In this document: piece after piece, positions 42,201 to 54,200 of the stretch | Position numbering within the stretch: position 1 is the stretch's first letter | How the letters are laid out: every line of letters begins with the position of its first letter | Made by a program: the position numbers and the translations under genes | Notes under the pieces: model-generated | What the model saw: only the letters and a program-made list of their open reading frames with translations | Told to the model about the DNA's origin: nothing | The model's database searches: none | NCBI GenBank assembly: GCA_963971285.1 | Contig: OZ020255.1 | Span: 744,001 to 808,000 of the forward strand | DNA length: 64,000 nucleotides | DNA from: Astropecten irregularis | Lineage: Eukaryota; Echinodermata; Asteroidea; Paxillosida; Astropectinidae | Direction of reading: 5' to 3'

Positions 42201-45200
42201 AGGTGTGATGCTAGATTCAAGTCCTTTCTCGCCATCCATTGGCTCTAGGCAATATCCTATAGGGACAAACAAAATGTGAAATCAATCAGTATCCATTGGA
42301 GGGACATTTGTGGAAGAACTTATTTGGCTTGGAAAAGAAGAAATGTAAATACAGGAAAATCATCCGCATTATCTCTGCAAGGTTATTGTTCTACTCTATC
42401 CTCATACCTGGAGTGGTTGACCTCTCCGATGTTGTCGTGCTCGACCTTGTTGTTTCTTCAGTGATACTTGTAGTCGGTGTAGTGACAGTGGTCACTTTGG
42501 TTGTCATCTCAGTTGTTGAGTATTCTAAAAGAAAATGTGTTTTGCCGTAGAAGACATGAGATATTGAAAGCATGTCATCTGTAGTACTGTTTAGGAAGGG
42601 CATTGGTAGTCTGCACAATGGTGCCAGTATTTGGATGTGATATGCGTGAAATTTTATTTTGAAAACACAACGGTGTTGGGAAAAGGAGAAAATGTTCTTA
42701 CCCTCGGCACATCCTAAAACGGTCAGTTGCAGTTCAATAGAATCAGCTTCTTTGACTGTCTGGAACTCAATACGGAATACCAAAATTCCCTCTAGATTGT
42801 TGTCATCCGTCAGGAATGTAACCCTTTGTGACAAGCCTACTTCGAGCACGACGGGTACGCTCTGGAATTTGAAATAAAAGACGAAATATTTATATTCTGC
42901 TGAGGAATGATTTGCTTCGCAGGAAGTACGGACTTGTGAAAATGTGGTCTGATTTTAGTCTCGAATATTGTGTGTTAATTTTGATCTGAACATACCTTTA
43001 TCTGATCATTGCTATCCTGCACAGGCGAAAACCTAATGTCTCCGGGTTTCTGTGTGGAGAAAGTTAAGTTAACTTCCACTTGTGCCGGCTTTTGGGTGCT
43101 TTCTGTTGGTGTTGTGGATGACAGTGGCAAATTCAATCTGAGACTGACTGCCCGGACAGTGACTTGTCTGTTAAATGTACTGTCTACGGTAGGTTTCACC
43201 TCCTCTTGTTCAGTAATGGGCAGGTCTTTGAGTGTCACAAGTCCAGTTGTTTCGTCGACAGATGTCGATGCACTACCAGTGACAGAGGCCAGTTGTCCAG
43301 ATGATTTGTCCATTGATTCGAGACAATATCCTGTAGTAAGGGAATCGCGCAGGTTAACAACGAATAATTGACGGTGAAGGAAAAGAATGCGAAACATTTT
43401 AATCAACTAGATCTGCGAATGAACTACAAATAATGGTAGTGGTGTGAAAGGTAAGGTAGAACAATTTATCTGTCGTACCTTGAGTGGTTGATGGCGGAGG
43501 TGTTGTGCTTATGACAGTTGTGGTCACTGTAGTGGTTCGAGTCGTCGGGACAGTGGTAGAGTATTCTAGAAGAAGAAGAGGTGTTGTTATTAAGATTAGT
43601 CATTAAGATGTAAGTCACAATGGGTGTTTGCATTCTTAGATAGAAATATCACGATCTGCTTGTAAAGAAATGCTGTAGAGAGACTTACCTTTCACACAAC
43701 CGAGGACATGAAGCTCAAAAGTTGTTGCATCAGCATCACTGACATTGCGGAACTGAATACGCAATTCTGTCACACCATCCAGTGTTCCTTCGAAATCTGG
43801 CAAAAGCGTCGTGATGGGCTCGTCTTGTTTGACGGTGATGTTTATTAGCTGTAGAGGAAGATGGTATGGATTCAGCACGGTCAGACACGTTGCCCAGGTG
43901 AAAAGAAATGAAAAATTGGATCTTAAAAGATTTATGTTTGCCTGCTTACCTTCTGTTGTCCAGTGGAGTCATCAATGACGTCAGTAAAGGTGCTGTCTCC
44001 TGGTTTCTTAACAGTCAGCGTGACGGTGAATGTTATTGGCTCTTGTGGAGTAGGTTGCCTTGATGTTGTGCTTTCTTGTGTTCCAGTAGGTACAGTGGTT
44101 GACCCAGGAGAGCGCAAAGTGACGACAAAGGCTCTGACTTGGACGGGTTCCCGGAAGACACGCAGCACACTTGGAATACCACTTGAAGCTTCACCTATTG
44201 GTATCTCTGTGATCTTCAGGTACGAGGTGTTTTCGTCAACTGTGAGTGTCCCTTCAGGTGTGATGCTAGATTCAAGTCCTTTCTCGCCATCCATTGGCTC
44301 TAGGCAATATCCTATAGGGACAAACAAAATGTGAAATCAATCAGTATCCATTGGAGGGACATTTGTGGAAGAACTTATTTGGCTTGGAAAAGAAGAAATG
44401 TAAATACAGGAAAATCATCCGCATTATCTCTGCAAGGTTATTGTTCTACTCTATCCTCATACCTGGAGTGGTTGACCTCTCCGATGTTGTCGTGCTCGAC
44501 CTTGTTGTTTCTTCAGTGATACTTGTAGTCGGTGTAGTGACAGTGGTTACTTTGGTTGTCATCTCAGTTGTTGAGTATTCTAAAAGAAAATGTGTTTTGC
44601 CGTAGAAGACATGAGATATTGAAAGCATGTCATCTGTAGTACTGTTTAGGAAGGGCATTGGTAGTCTGCAAAATGTTGCCAGTATTTGATGTGATATGCG
44701 TGAAATTTTATTTTGAAAACACAACGGTATTGGGAAAAGGAGAAAATGTTCTTACCCTCGGCACATCCTAAAACGGTCAGTTGCAGTTCAATAGAATCAG
44801 CTTCTTTGACTGTCTGGAACTCAATACGGAATACCAAAATTCCCTCTAGATTGTTGTCATCCGTCAGGAATGTAACCCTTTGTGACAAGCCTACTTCGAG
44901 CACGACGGGTACGCTCTGGAATTTGAAATAAAAGACGAAATATTTATATTCTGCTGAGGAATGATTTGCTTCGCAGGAAGTACGGACTTGTGAAAATGTG
45001 GTCTGATTTTAGTCTCGAATATTGTGTGTTAATTTTGATCTGAACATACCTTTATCTGATCATTGCTATCCCGCACAGGCGAAAACCTAATGTCTCCGGG
45101 TTTCTGTGTGGAGAAAGTTAAGTTAACTTCCACTTGTGCCGGCTTTTGGGTGCTTTCTGTTGGTGTTGTGGATGACAGTGGCAAATTCAATCTGAGACTG

Positions 45201-48200
45201 ACTGCCCGGACAGTGACTTGTCTGTTAAATGTACTGTCTACGGTAGGTTTCACTTCCTCTTGTTCAGTAATGGGCAGGTCTTTGAGTGTCACAAGTCCAG
45301 TTGTTTCGTCGACAGATGTCGATGCACTACCAGTGACAGAGGCCAGTTGTCCAGATGATTTGTCCATTGATTCGAGACAATATCCTGTAGTAAGGGAATC
45401 GCGCAGGTTAACAACGAATAATTGACGGTGAAGGAAAAGAATGCGAAACATTTTAATCAACTAGATCTGCGAATGAACTACAAATAATGGTAGTGGTGTG
45501 AAAGGTAAGGTAGAACAATTTATCTGTCGTACCTTGAGTGGTTGATGGCGGAGGTGTTGTGCTTATGACAGTTGTGGTCACTGTAGTGGTTCGAGTCGTC
45601 GGGACAGTGGTAGAGTATTCTAGAAGAAGAAGAGGTGTTGTTATTAAGATTAGTCATTAAGATGTAAGTCACAATGGGTGTTTGCATTCTTAGACAGAAA
45701 TATCACGATCTGCTTGTAAAGAAATGCTGTAGAGAGACTTACCTTTCACACAACCGAGGACATGAAGCTCAAAAGTTGTTGCATCAGCATCACTGACATT
45801 GCGGAACTGAATACGCAATTCTGTCACACCATCCAGTGTTCCTTCGAAATCTGGCAAAAGCGTCGTGATGGGCTCGTCTTGTTTGACGGTGATGTTTATT
45901 AGCTGTAGAGGAAGATGGTATGGATTCAGCACGGTCAGACACGTTGCCCAGGTGAAAAGAAATGAAAAATTGGATCTTAAAAGATTTATGTTTGCCTGCT
46001 TACCTTCTGTTGTCCAGTGGAGTCATCAATGACGTCAGTAAAGGTGCTGTCTCCTGGTTTCTTAACAGTCAGCGTGACGGTGAATGTTATTGGCTCTTGT
46101 GGAGTAGGTTGCCTTGATGTTGTGCTTTCTTGTGTTCCAGTAGGTACAGTGGTTGACCCAGGAGAGCGCAAAGTGACGACAAAGGCTCTGACTTGGACGG
46201 GTTCCCGGAAGACACGCAGCACACTTGGAATACCACTTGAAGCTTCACCTATTGGTATCTCTGTGATCTTCAGGTACGAGGTGTTTTCGTCAACTGTGAG
46301 TGTCCCTTCAGGTGTGATGCTAGATTCAAGTCCTTTCTCGCCATCCATTGGCTCTAGGCAATACCCTATAGGGACAAACAAATGTGAAATCAATCAGTAT
46401 CCATTGGAGGGAAATTTGTGGAAGAACTTATTTGGCTTGGAAAAGAAGAAATGTAAATACAGGAAAATCATCCGCATTATCTCTCCAATTGTATTGTTCT
46501 ACTCTATCCTCATACCTGGAGTGGTTGACCTCTCCGAAGTTGTCGTACTCGAGCTTGTTGTTTCTTCAGTGATACTTGTAGTCGGTGTATTGACAGTGGT
46601 TACTTTGGTTGTTACCTTTTCTGTTGAATGTGCTACAAGAAGAATTTCATTGCATGTTATTAATTATATTTATTAAAAATAATAATTTAATTTTATGTTT
46701 TTAAAAATCGTGCAAAATATTTTTAGATGTATTTTTTTTTGAAAGCAAATAATACCATATAAGAACAACTGAGAATATGTATTATAACTTCTAGGTGTTG
46801 TTTTCACTTTTGTTTTTAGGTTTTACGTTTCTTCTAGTGGAGCTGCGCGTCAGTAAAAACATGGATTAAATGTGAACTTATTGATTCATTGTTAGGGAAC
46901 TTTCATTGCATTAAAACTAATTAATTTGAAATAGAAGTACAAGTAATAAACTGCTGCAAACTGCGTATCAGCAACAATTACCTGATTTATATCAAATGCT
47001 TGGAGTTAAAAGAGCCTGAAGCGTTTCGATCCTAGCAGGATCTTTATCAAAGGAAAATATACAGAGTTCTTATAAGGGTCACCGGAAGAATACATGATTG
47101 ACGTGGAACGTGCTGTCTTAACACGCCATGGACTGATGTAGAACGGAAAGAGATCAGTTCGGAAAGACGCAGTATTTGTTGCTCTATAGATCAATTTCTG
47201 AGGAATTAAACTGTGCCTCCACACTGAGTAAAACCCTACTTGGGAATGCGCATGCGTTTGTAAACAAAGGAACTATATACTTATTGTTAGTTGGGTTTTG
47301 TCCCGTTAAAGGAACTCCTTTAGACATACAGCAGAAACATGGAAAATACATGATATCAATGACCACAGTATGTAATCAGAACAAGTATCAGAACGAAACT
47401 TACGAGGACGTCTTTGTTGTACTGTCGTTGTTAAAATCTCAGAATCTCCAGGGGGAGCTGGGAATTAAAACAAAATACAGCACATATTTCTAACACTGAA
47501 TGTATTTCTCCGTAAGCCTTTCATTACTGTGAAATGTAAAACAAAAATCAAAACGCATACTTGAATTTGAAGATGTGGTTTTGAACCTAGGTTGATTAGT
47601 GTAAAACGGATTCAAGCCCCTTAGACTTGTAGCATTTTCTTTGTACATACCTCTGGTTAAGTTTAACCTCTTTATTCAGTTACTGTATTTAATTATTTTA
47701 ATTTTCAGGAAATGACTTAAGCAGAACATCCTATCGTTGAATATCCTCTACAAACTAATATAAATATAATACTATTCCAGATCGGTGTTTGTAGTCCAGC
47801 ATTTCATATTTGGCAGCAAGGAGCATAACATAATGTAGTCGTATTTACCTTACGTGGTCGATAGAGTGGTTTGAGGTGTTGTGACTAATGATATTTGTGT
47901 GAGAGGTACAGTGGAACAATTTATCTTTCATACCTTGAGTGGTTGATGGCGGAGGTGTTGTGCTTATGACAGTTGTGGTTACTGTAGTGGTTCGAGTCGT
48001 CGGGACAGTGGTAGAGTATTCTAGAAGAAGAGGTGTTGTTATTAAGATTAGTAATTAAGATGTAAGTCACAATGGGTGTTTGCATTCTTAGATAGAAATA
48101 TCACGTTCTGCTTGTGAAGAAATGCTGTAGAGAGACTTACCTTTCACACAACCGAGGACATGAAGCTCAAAAGTTGTTGCATCAGCATCACTGACATTGC

Positions 48201-51200
48201 GGAACTGAATACGCAATTCTGTCACACCATCCAGTGTTCCTTCGAAATCTGACAAAAGCGTCATGATGGGCTCGTCTTGTTTGACGGTGATGTTTATTAG
48301 CTGTAGAGGAATACGGTATGGATTCAGCATGGTCAGATACGTTGCCCAGGTGAAAAGAAATGAAAAATTGGACCTTGAAAGATTTGTATTTGTCTGCTTA
48401 CTTTCTGTCGTCCAGTGGAGTCATCAATGACGTCAGTAAAGGTGCTGTCTCCTGGTTTCTTAACACTCAGTGTGACGGTGACTGTTACTGGCTCTTGTGG
48501 AGTAGGTTGCCTTGATGTTGTGCTTTCTTGTGTTCCAGTAGGTACAGTGGTTGATTCAGGAGAGCGCAAAGTGACGACAAAGGCTCCAACTTGGACGGGT
48601 TCTCGGAAGACACGCAGCACACTTGGAATATCACTTGAAGTTTCACCTGTTGGTATCTGTGTGATCGTCAGGTACGAGGTGTTTTCGTCAACTGTGAGTG
48701 TCCCTTCAGGTGTGATGCTAGATTCAAGTCCTTTCTCGCCATCCATTGGCTCTAGGCAATATCCTATAGGGACAAACAAATGTGAAATCAATCAGTATCC
48801 ATTGGAGGGAAATTTAAGGAAGAACTTATTTGGCTTGGAAAAGAAGAAATGTAAATACAGGAAAGTCATCCGCATTATCTCTCCAATTGTATTGTTCTAC
48901 TCTATCCTCATACCTGGAGTGGTTGACCTCTCCGATGTTGTCGTACTCGACCTTGTTGTTTCTTCAGTGATACTTGTAGTCGGTGTAGTGACAGTGGTTA
49001 CTTTGGTTGTCATCTCAGTTGTTGAGTATTCTAAAAGAAAATGTGTTTTGCCGTAGAAGACATGAGATATTGAATGCATTTCATCAGTAGTACTGTTTAG
49101 GTAGGGCATTGGTAGTCTGCAAAATGGTGCCAGTTTTTGGATTTGATATGCGTGAAATTTTATTTTGAAAACATGACGGTACTGGGAAAAGGTGAAAATG
49201 TTCTCACCCTCGGCACATCCTAAAACGGTCAGTTGCAGTTCAATAGAATCAGCTTCTATGACTGTCTGGAACTCAATACGGAATACCGAAATTCCCTCTA
49301 GATTGTTGTCATCCGTCAGGAATGTAACCCTTTGTGACAAGCCTCCTTCGAGCACGACGGCTACGGTCTGTAATTTGAAATAAAAGACGAAATGTTTATA
49401 TTCTGCTTAGGAATGATTTGCTCCGCGGGAAATATGGACTAGTGAAAATGTGGGCTGAATTTCGTCTCGAATATTGTGTGTTAATTTTAAGCTGAGCATA
49501 CCTTTTTCTGATCATTGCTATCCCGCACAGGCGAAAACCCAGTGTCTCCGTATTTCTGTGTGGAGAAAGTTAAGTTAACTTCCACTTGTGCCGGCTGTTG
49601 GGTGCTTTCTGTTGGTGTTGTGGATGACAGTGGCAAACTCAATGTGAGACTGACTGCCCGGACAGTGATTTGTTTGTTAAATGTACTGTCTACGGTAGCT
49701 TTCTCTTGCTCTTGTGTATTTGGCAGGTCTTTGAGTGTCACAAGTCCAGTTGTTTCGTCTACAGATGCCGATGCACTACCAGTGACAGAGGCCAGTTGTC
49801 CAGATGATTTGTCCATTGGTTCGAGACAATATCCTGTAGTAGGGGAATCGCGCAGGTTAACAACGAATAATTGACGGTGAAGGAAAAGAATGCGACACAT
49901 TTTAATCAGCTAGATCTGCGGTTGAATAACAAATAATGGTAGTGGTGTGATAGGTTTTGTAGAACAATTTATCTTTCATACCTTGAGTGGTTGATGGCGG
50001 AGGTGTTGTGCTTATGACAGTTGTGGTCACTGTAGAGGTTCGAGTCGTCGGGAAAGTGGTAGAGTATTCTAGAAGAAGAGGTGTTGTTATTAAGATTAGT
50101 CATTAAGATGTTAGTCACAATGGGTGTTTGCATTCTTAGATAGAAATATCACGTTCTGCTTGTGAAGAAATGCTGTAGAGAGACTTACCTTTCACACAAC
50201 CGAGGACATGAAGCTCAAAAGTTGTTGCATCAGCATCACTGACATTGCGGAACTGAATACGCAATTCTGTCACACCATCCAGTGTTCCTTCGAAATCTGG
50301 CAAAAGCGTCATGATGGGCTCGTCTTGTTTGACGGTGATGTTTATTAGCTGTATAGGAATACGGTATGGATTCAGCATGGTCAGATACGTTGCCCAGGTG
50401 AAAAGAAATGAAAAATTGGACCTTGAAAGATTTATATTTGTCTGCTTACTTTCTGTCGTCCAGTGGAGTCATCAATGACGTCAGTAAAGGTGCTGTCTCC
50501 TGGTTTCTTAACACTCAGTGTGACGGTGACTGTTACTGGCTCTTGTGGAGTAGGTTGCCTTGATGTTGTGCTTTCTTGTGTTCCAGTAGGTACAGTGGTT
50601 GATTCAGGAGAGCGCAAAGTGACGACAAAGGCTCCAACTTGGACGGGTTCTCGGAAGACACGCAGCACACTTGGAATATCACTTGAAGTTTCACCTGTTG
50701 GTATCTGTGTGATCGTCAGGTACGAGGTGTTTTCGTCAACTGTGAGTGTCCCTTCAGGTGTGATGCTAGATTCAAGTCCTTTCTCGCCATCCATTGGCTC
50801 TAGGCAATATCCTATAGGGACAAACAAATGTGAAATCAATCAGTATCCATTGGAGGGAAATTTAAGGAAGAACTTATTTGGCTTGGAAAAGAAGAAATGT
50901 AAATACAGGAAAGTCATCCGCATTATCTCTCCAATTGTATTGTTCTACTCTATCCTCATACCTGGAGTGGTTGACCTCTCCGATGTTGTCGTACTCGACC
51001 TTGTTGTTTCTTCAGTGATACTTGTAGTCGGTGTAGTGACAGTGGTTACTTTGGTTGTTACCTTTTCTGTTGAATGTGCTACAAGAAGAATTTCATTGCA
51101 TGTTATTCATTATATTTATTAAAAATAATAATTTAATTTTTTTTTTTTTTAAATCGTGCAAAATATTTTTAGATGTATTTTTTTTGGAAAGCAAATAATA

Positions 51201-54200
51201 CCATATAAGAACAACTGAGAATATGTATTATAACTTCTAGGTGTTGTTTTCACTTTTGTTTTTAGGTTTTACGTTTCTTCTAGTGGAGCTGCGCGTCAGC
51301 AAAAACATGGATTAAATGTGAACTTATTGATTCATTGTTAGGGAACTTTCATTGCATTAAAACTAATTAATTTGAAATAGAAGTACAAGTAATAAACTGC
51401 TGCAAACTGCCTATCAGCAACAATTACCTGAAATATATCAAATGCTTGGAGTTAAAAGAGCCTGAAGCGTTTCGATCCTAGCAGGATCTTTATCAAAGGA
51501 AAATATACAGAGTTCTTATAAGGGTCACCGGAAGAATACATGATTGACGTGGAACGTGCTGTCTTAACACGCCATGGACTGATGTAGAACGGAAAGAGAT
51601 CAGTTTGGAAAGACGCAGTATTTGTTGCTCTTTAGATCAATTTCTGAGGAATTAAACTGTGCCTCCACACTGAGTAAAACCCTACTTGGGAATGCGCATG
51701 CGTTTGTAAACAAAGGAACTATATACTTATTGTTAGTTGGGTTTTGTCCCGTTAAAGGAACTCCTTTAGACATACAGCAGAAACATGGAAAATACATGAT
51801 ATCAATGACCACAGTATGTAATCAGAACAAGTATCAGAACGAAACTTACGAGGACGTCTTTGTTGTACTGTCGTTGTTAAAATCTCAGAATCTCCAGGGG
51901 GAGCTGGGAATTAAAACAAAATACAGCACATATTTCTAACACTGAATTTATTTCTCCGTAAGCCTTTCATTATTGTAAAATGTAAAAAAAAAAAATCAAA
52001 ACGCATACTTGAATTTGAAGATGTGGTTTTGAACCTAGGTTGATTAGTGTAAAACGGATTCAAGCCCCTTAGACTTGTAGCATTTTCTCTGTACATACCT
52101 CTGGTTAAGTTTAACCTCTTTATTCAGTTACTGTATTTAATTATTGTAATTTTCAGGAAATTACTTAAGCAGAACATCCTATCGTTGAATATCCTCTACA
52201 AACTAATATAAATATAATACTATTCCAGATCGGTGTTCGTAGTCCAGCATTTCATATTTGGCAGCAAGGAGCATAACATAATGTAGTCGTATTTACCTTA
52301 CGTGGTCGATAGAGTGGTTTGAGGTGTTGCGACTAATGATATTTGTGTGAGAGGTACAGTGGAACAATTTATCTTTCATACCTTGAGTGGTTGATGGCGG
52401 AGGTGTTGTGCTTATGACAGTTGTGGTCACTGTAGAGGTTCGAGTCGTCGGGAAAGTGGTAGAGTATTCTAGAAGAAGAGGTGTTGTTATTAAGATTAGT
52501 CATTAAGATGTAAGTCACAATGGGTGTTTGCATTCTTAGATAGAAATATCACGTTCTGCTTGTGAAGAAATGCTGTAGAGAGACTTACCTTTCACACAAC
52601 CGAGGACATGAAGCTCAAAAGTTGTTGCATCAGCATCACTGACATTGCGGAACTGAATACGCAATTCTGTCACACCATCCAGTGTTCCTTCGAAATCTGG
52701 CAAAAGCGTCATGATTGGCTCGTCTTGTTTGACGGTGATGTTTATTAGCTGTATAGGAATACGGTATGGATTCAGCATGGTCAGATACGTTGCCCAGGTG
52801 AAAAGAAATGAAAAATTGGACCTTGAAAGATTTATATTTGTCTGCTTACTTTCTGTCGTCCAGTGGAGTCATCAATGACGTCAGTAAAGGTGCTGTCTCC
52901 TGGTTTCTTAACACTCAGTGTGACGGTGACTGTTACTGGCTCTTGTGGAGTAGGTTGCCTTGATGTTGTGCTTTCTTGTGTTCCAGTAGGTACAGTGGTT
53001 GATTCAGGAGAGCGCAAAGTGACGACAAAGGCTCCAACTTGGACGGGTTCTCGGAAGACACGCAGCACACTTGGAATATCACTTGAAGTTTCACCTGTTG
53101 GTATCTGTGTGATCGTCAGGTACGAGGTGTTTTCGTCAACTGTGAGTGTCCCTTCAGGTGTGATGCTAGATTCAAGTCCTTTCTCGCCATCCATTGGCTC
53201 TAGGCAATATCCTATAGGGACAAACAAATGTGAAATCAATCAGTATCCATTGGAGGGAAATTTAAGGAAGAACTTATTTGGCTTGGAAAAGAAGAAATGT
53301 AAATACAGGAAAGTCATCCGCATTATCTCTCCAATTGTATTGTTCTACTCTATCCTCATACCTGGAGTGGTTGACCTCTCCGATGTTGTCGTACTCGACC
53401 TTGTTGTTTCTTCAGTGATACTTGTAGTCGGTGTAGTGACAGTGGTTACTTTGGTTGTTACCTTTTCTGTTGAATGTGCTACAAGAAGAATTTCATTGCA
53501 TGTTATTCATTATATTTATTAAAAATAATAATTTAATTTTATGTTTTTAAAAATCGTGCAAAATATTTTAGATGTATTTTTTTTGGAAAGCAAATAATAC
53601 CATATAAGAACAACTGAGAATATGTATTATAACTTCTAGGTGTTGTTTTCACTTTTGTTTTTAGGTTTTACGTTTCTTCTAGTGGAGCTGCGCGTCAGTA
53701 AAAACATGGATTAAATGTGAACTTATTGATTCATTGTTAGGGAACTTTCATTGCATTAAAACTAATTAATTTGAAATAGAAGTACAAGTAATAAACTGCT
53801 GCAAACTGCCTATCAGCAACAATTACCTGAAATATATCAAATGCTTGGAGTTAAAAGAGCCTGAAGCGTTTCGATCCTAGCAGGATCTTTATCAAAGGAA
53901 AATATACAGAGTTCTTATAAGGGTCACCGGAAGAATACATGATTGACGTGGAACGTGCTGTCTTAACACGCCATGGACTGATGTAGAACGGAAAGAGATC
54001 AGTTCGGAAAGACGCAGTATTTGTTGCTCTTTAGATCAATTTCTGAGGAATTAAACTGTGCCTCCACACTGAGTAAAACCCTACTTGGGAATGCGCATGC
54101 GTTTGTAAACAAAGGAACTATATACTTATTGTTAGTTGGGTTTTGTCCCGTTAAAGGAACTCCTTTAGACATACAGCAGAAACATGGAAAATACATGATA

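Larger units (their letters stand above)
1..46482 (-). repeat. A-subfamily tandem array, 2053-2055-bp unit, U0-U23
   Basis: The same block recurs with E2 starts at 823, 2877, 4931 and so on to 46004. The spacing is 2054 bp for U1-U11. It is 2053 bp for U12-U19, from a one-base loss between E1 and E6. It is 2054-2055 bp for U20-U22, where U21 and U22 have an extra A between E2 and E1. Copies differ by only a few bases per 2 kb, and introns are as conserved as exons, which indicates recent homogenisation. Two subtypes can be told apart: A1 has 'ggacattt' after E2 and 'agatttatg' before E2, while A2 has 'ggaaattt' and 'agatatatg'. U12-U16 and U18-U19 are A2. U17 and U20-U22 return to A1. U10, U11 and U23 are mixed. 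Confidence 0.95.
46633..47933 (-). other. 1.3-kb segment, copy 1 (intron or intergenic), in place of E5-E6
   Basis: Non-coding as far as I can see. On the minus strand it runs from the U24 E4 donor (GTATGAAAG) to the E1c acceptor (cttcttgtag). It holds a decayed linker exon (47849-47884), AATAAA on the minus strand (47671-47676), a possible donor AG|GTATGT just below that, a hairpin with GAAAC (about 47014-47053), and a plus-strand open frame of 105 codons (47176-47493). It is the most diverged of the four copies. The middle looks like a fragment of an interspersed retroelement, perhaps Penelope-like or a retrozyme, but I could not find ends or target-site duplications. Confidence 0.6.
51079..52381 (-). 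other. 1.3-kb segment, copy 2
   Basis: Same layout as copy 1: decayed linker 52297-52332, AATAAA 52119-52124, hairpin 51460-51499, plus-strand open frame 51622-51939. A T-run near 51137 and an A-run near 51986 are lengthened relative to copy 1. Confidence 0.6.

Noticed and set aside
47581-47625. tRNA-like or SINE-head sequence around 'gaacctaggttg' and 'ggattcaagcc'
   Set aside because: The short inverted repeats do not form a cloverleaf, and no A/B-box pair with correct spacing could be identified.
46633-47933. Complete autonomous mobile element in the 1.3-kb segment
   Set aside because: No reverse transcriptase, transposase, terminal repeats or target-site duplications could be seen. At most a fragment of a retroelement is present.
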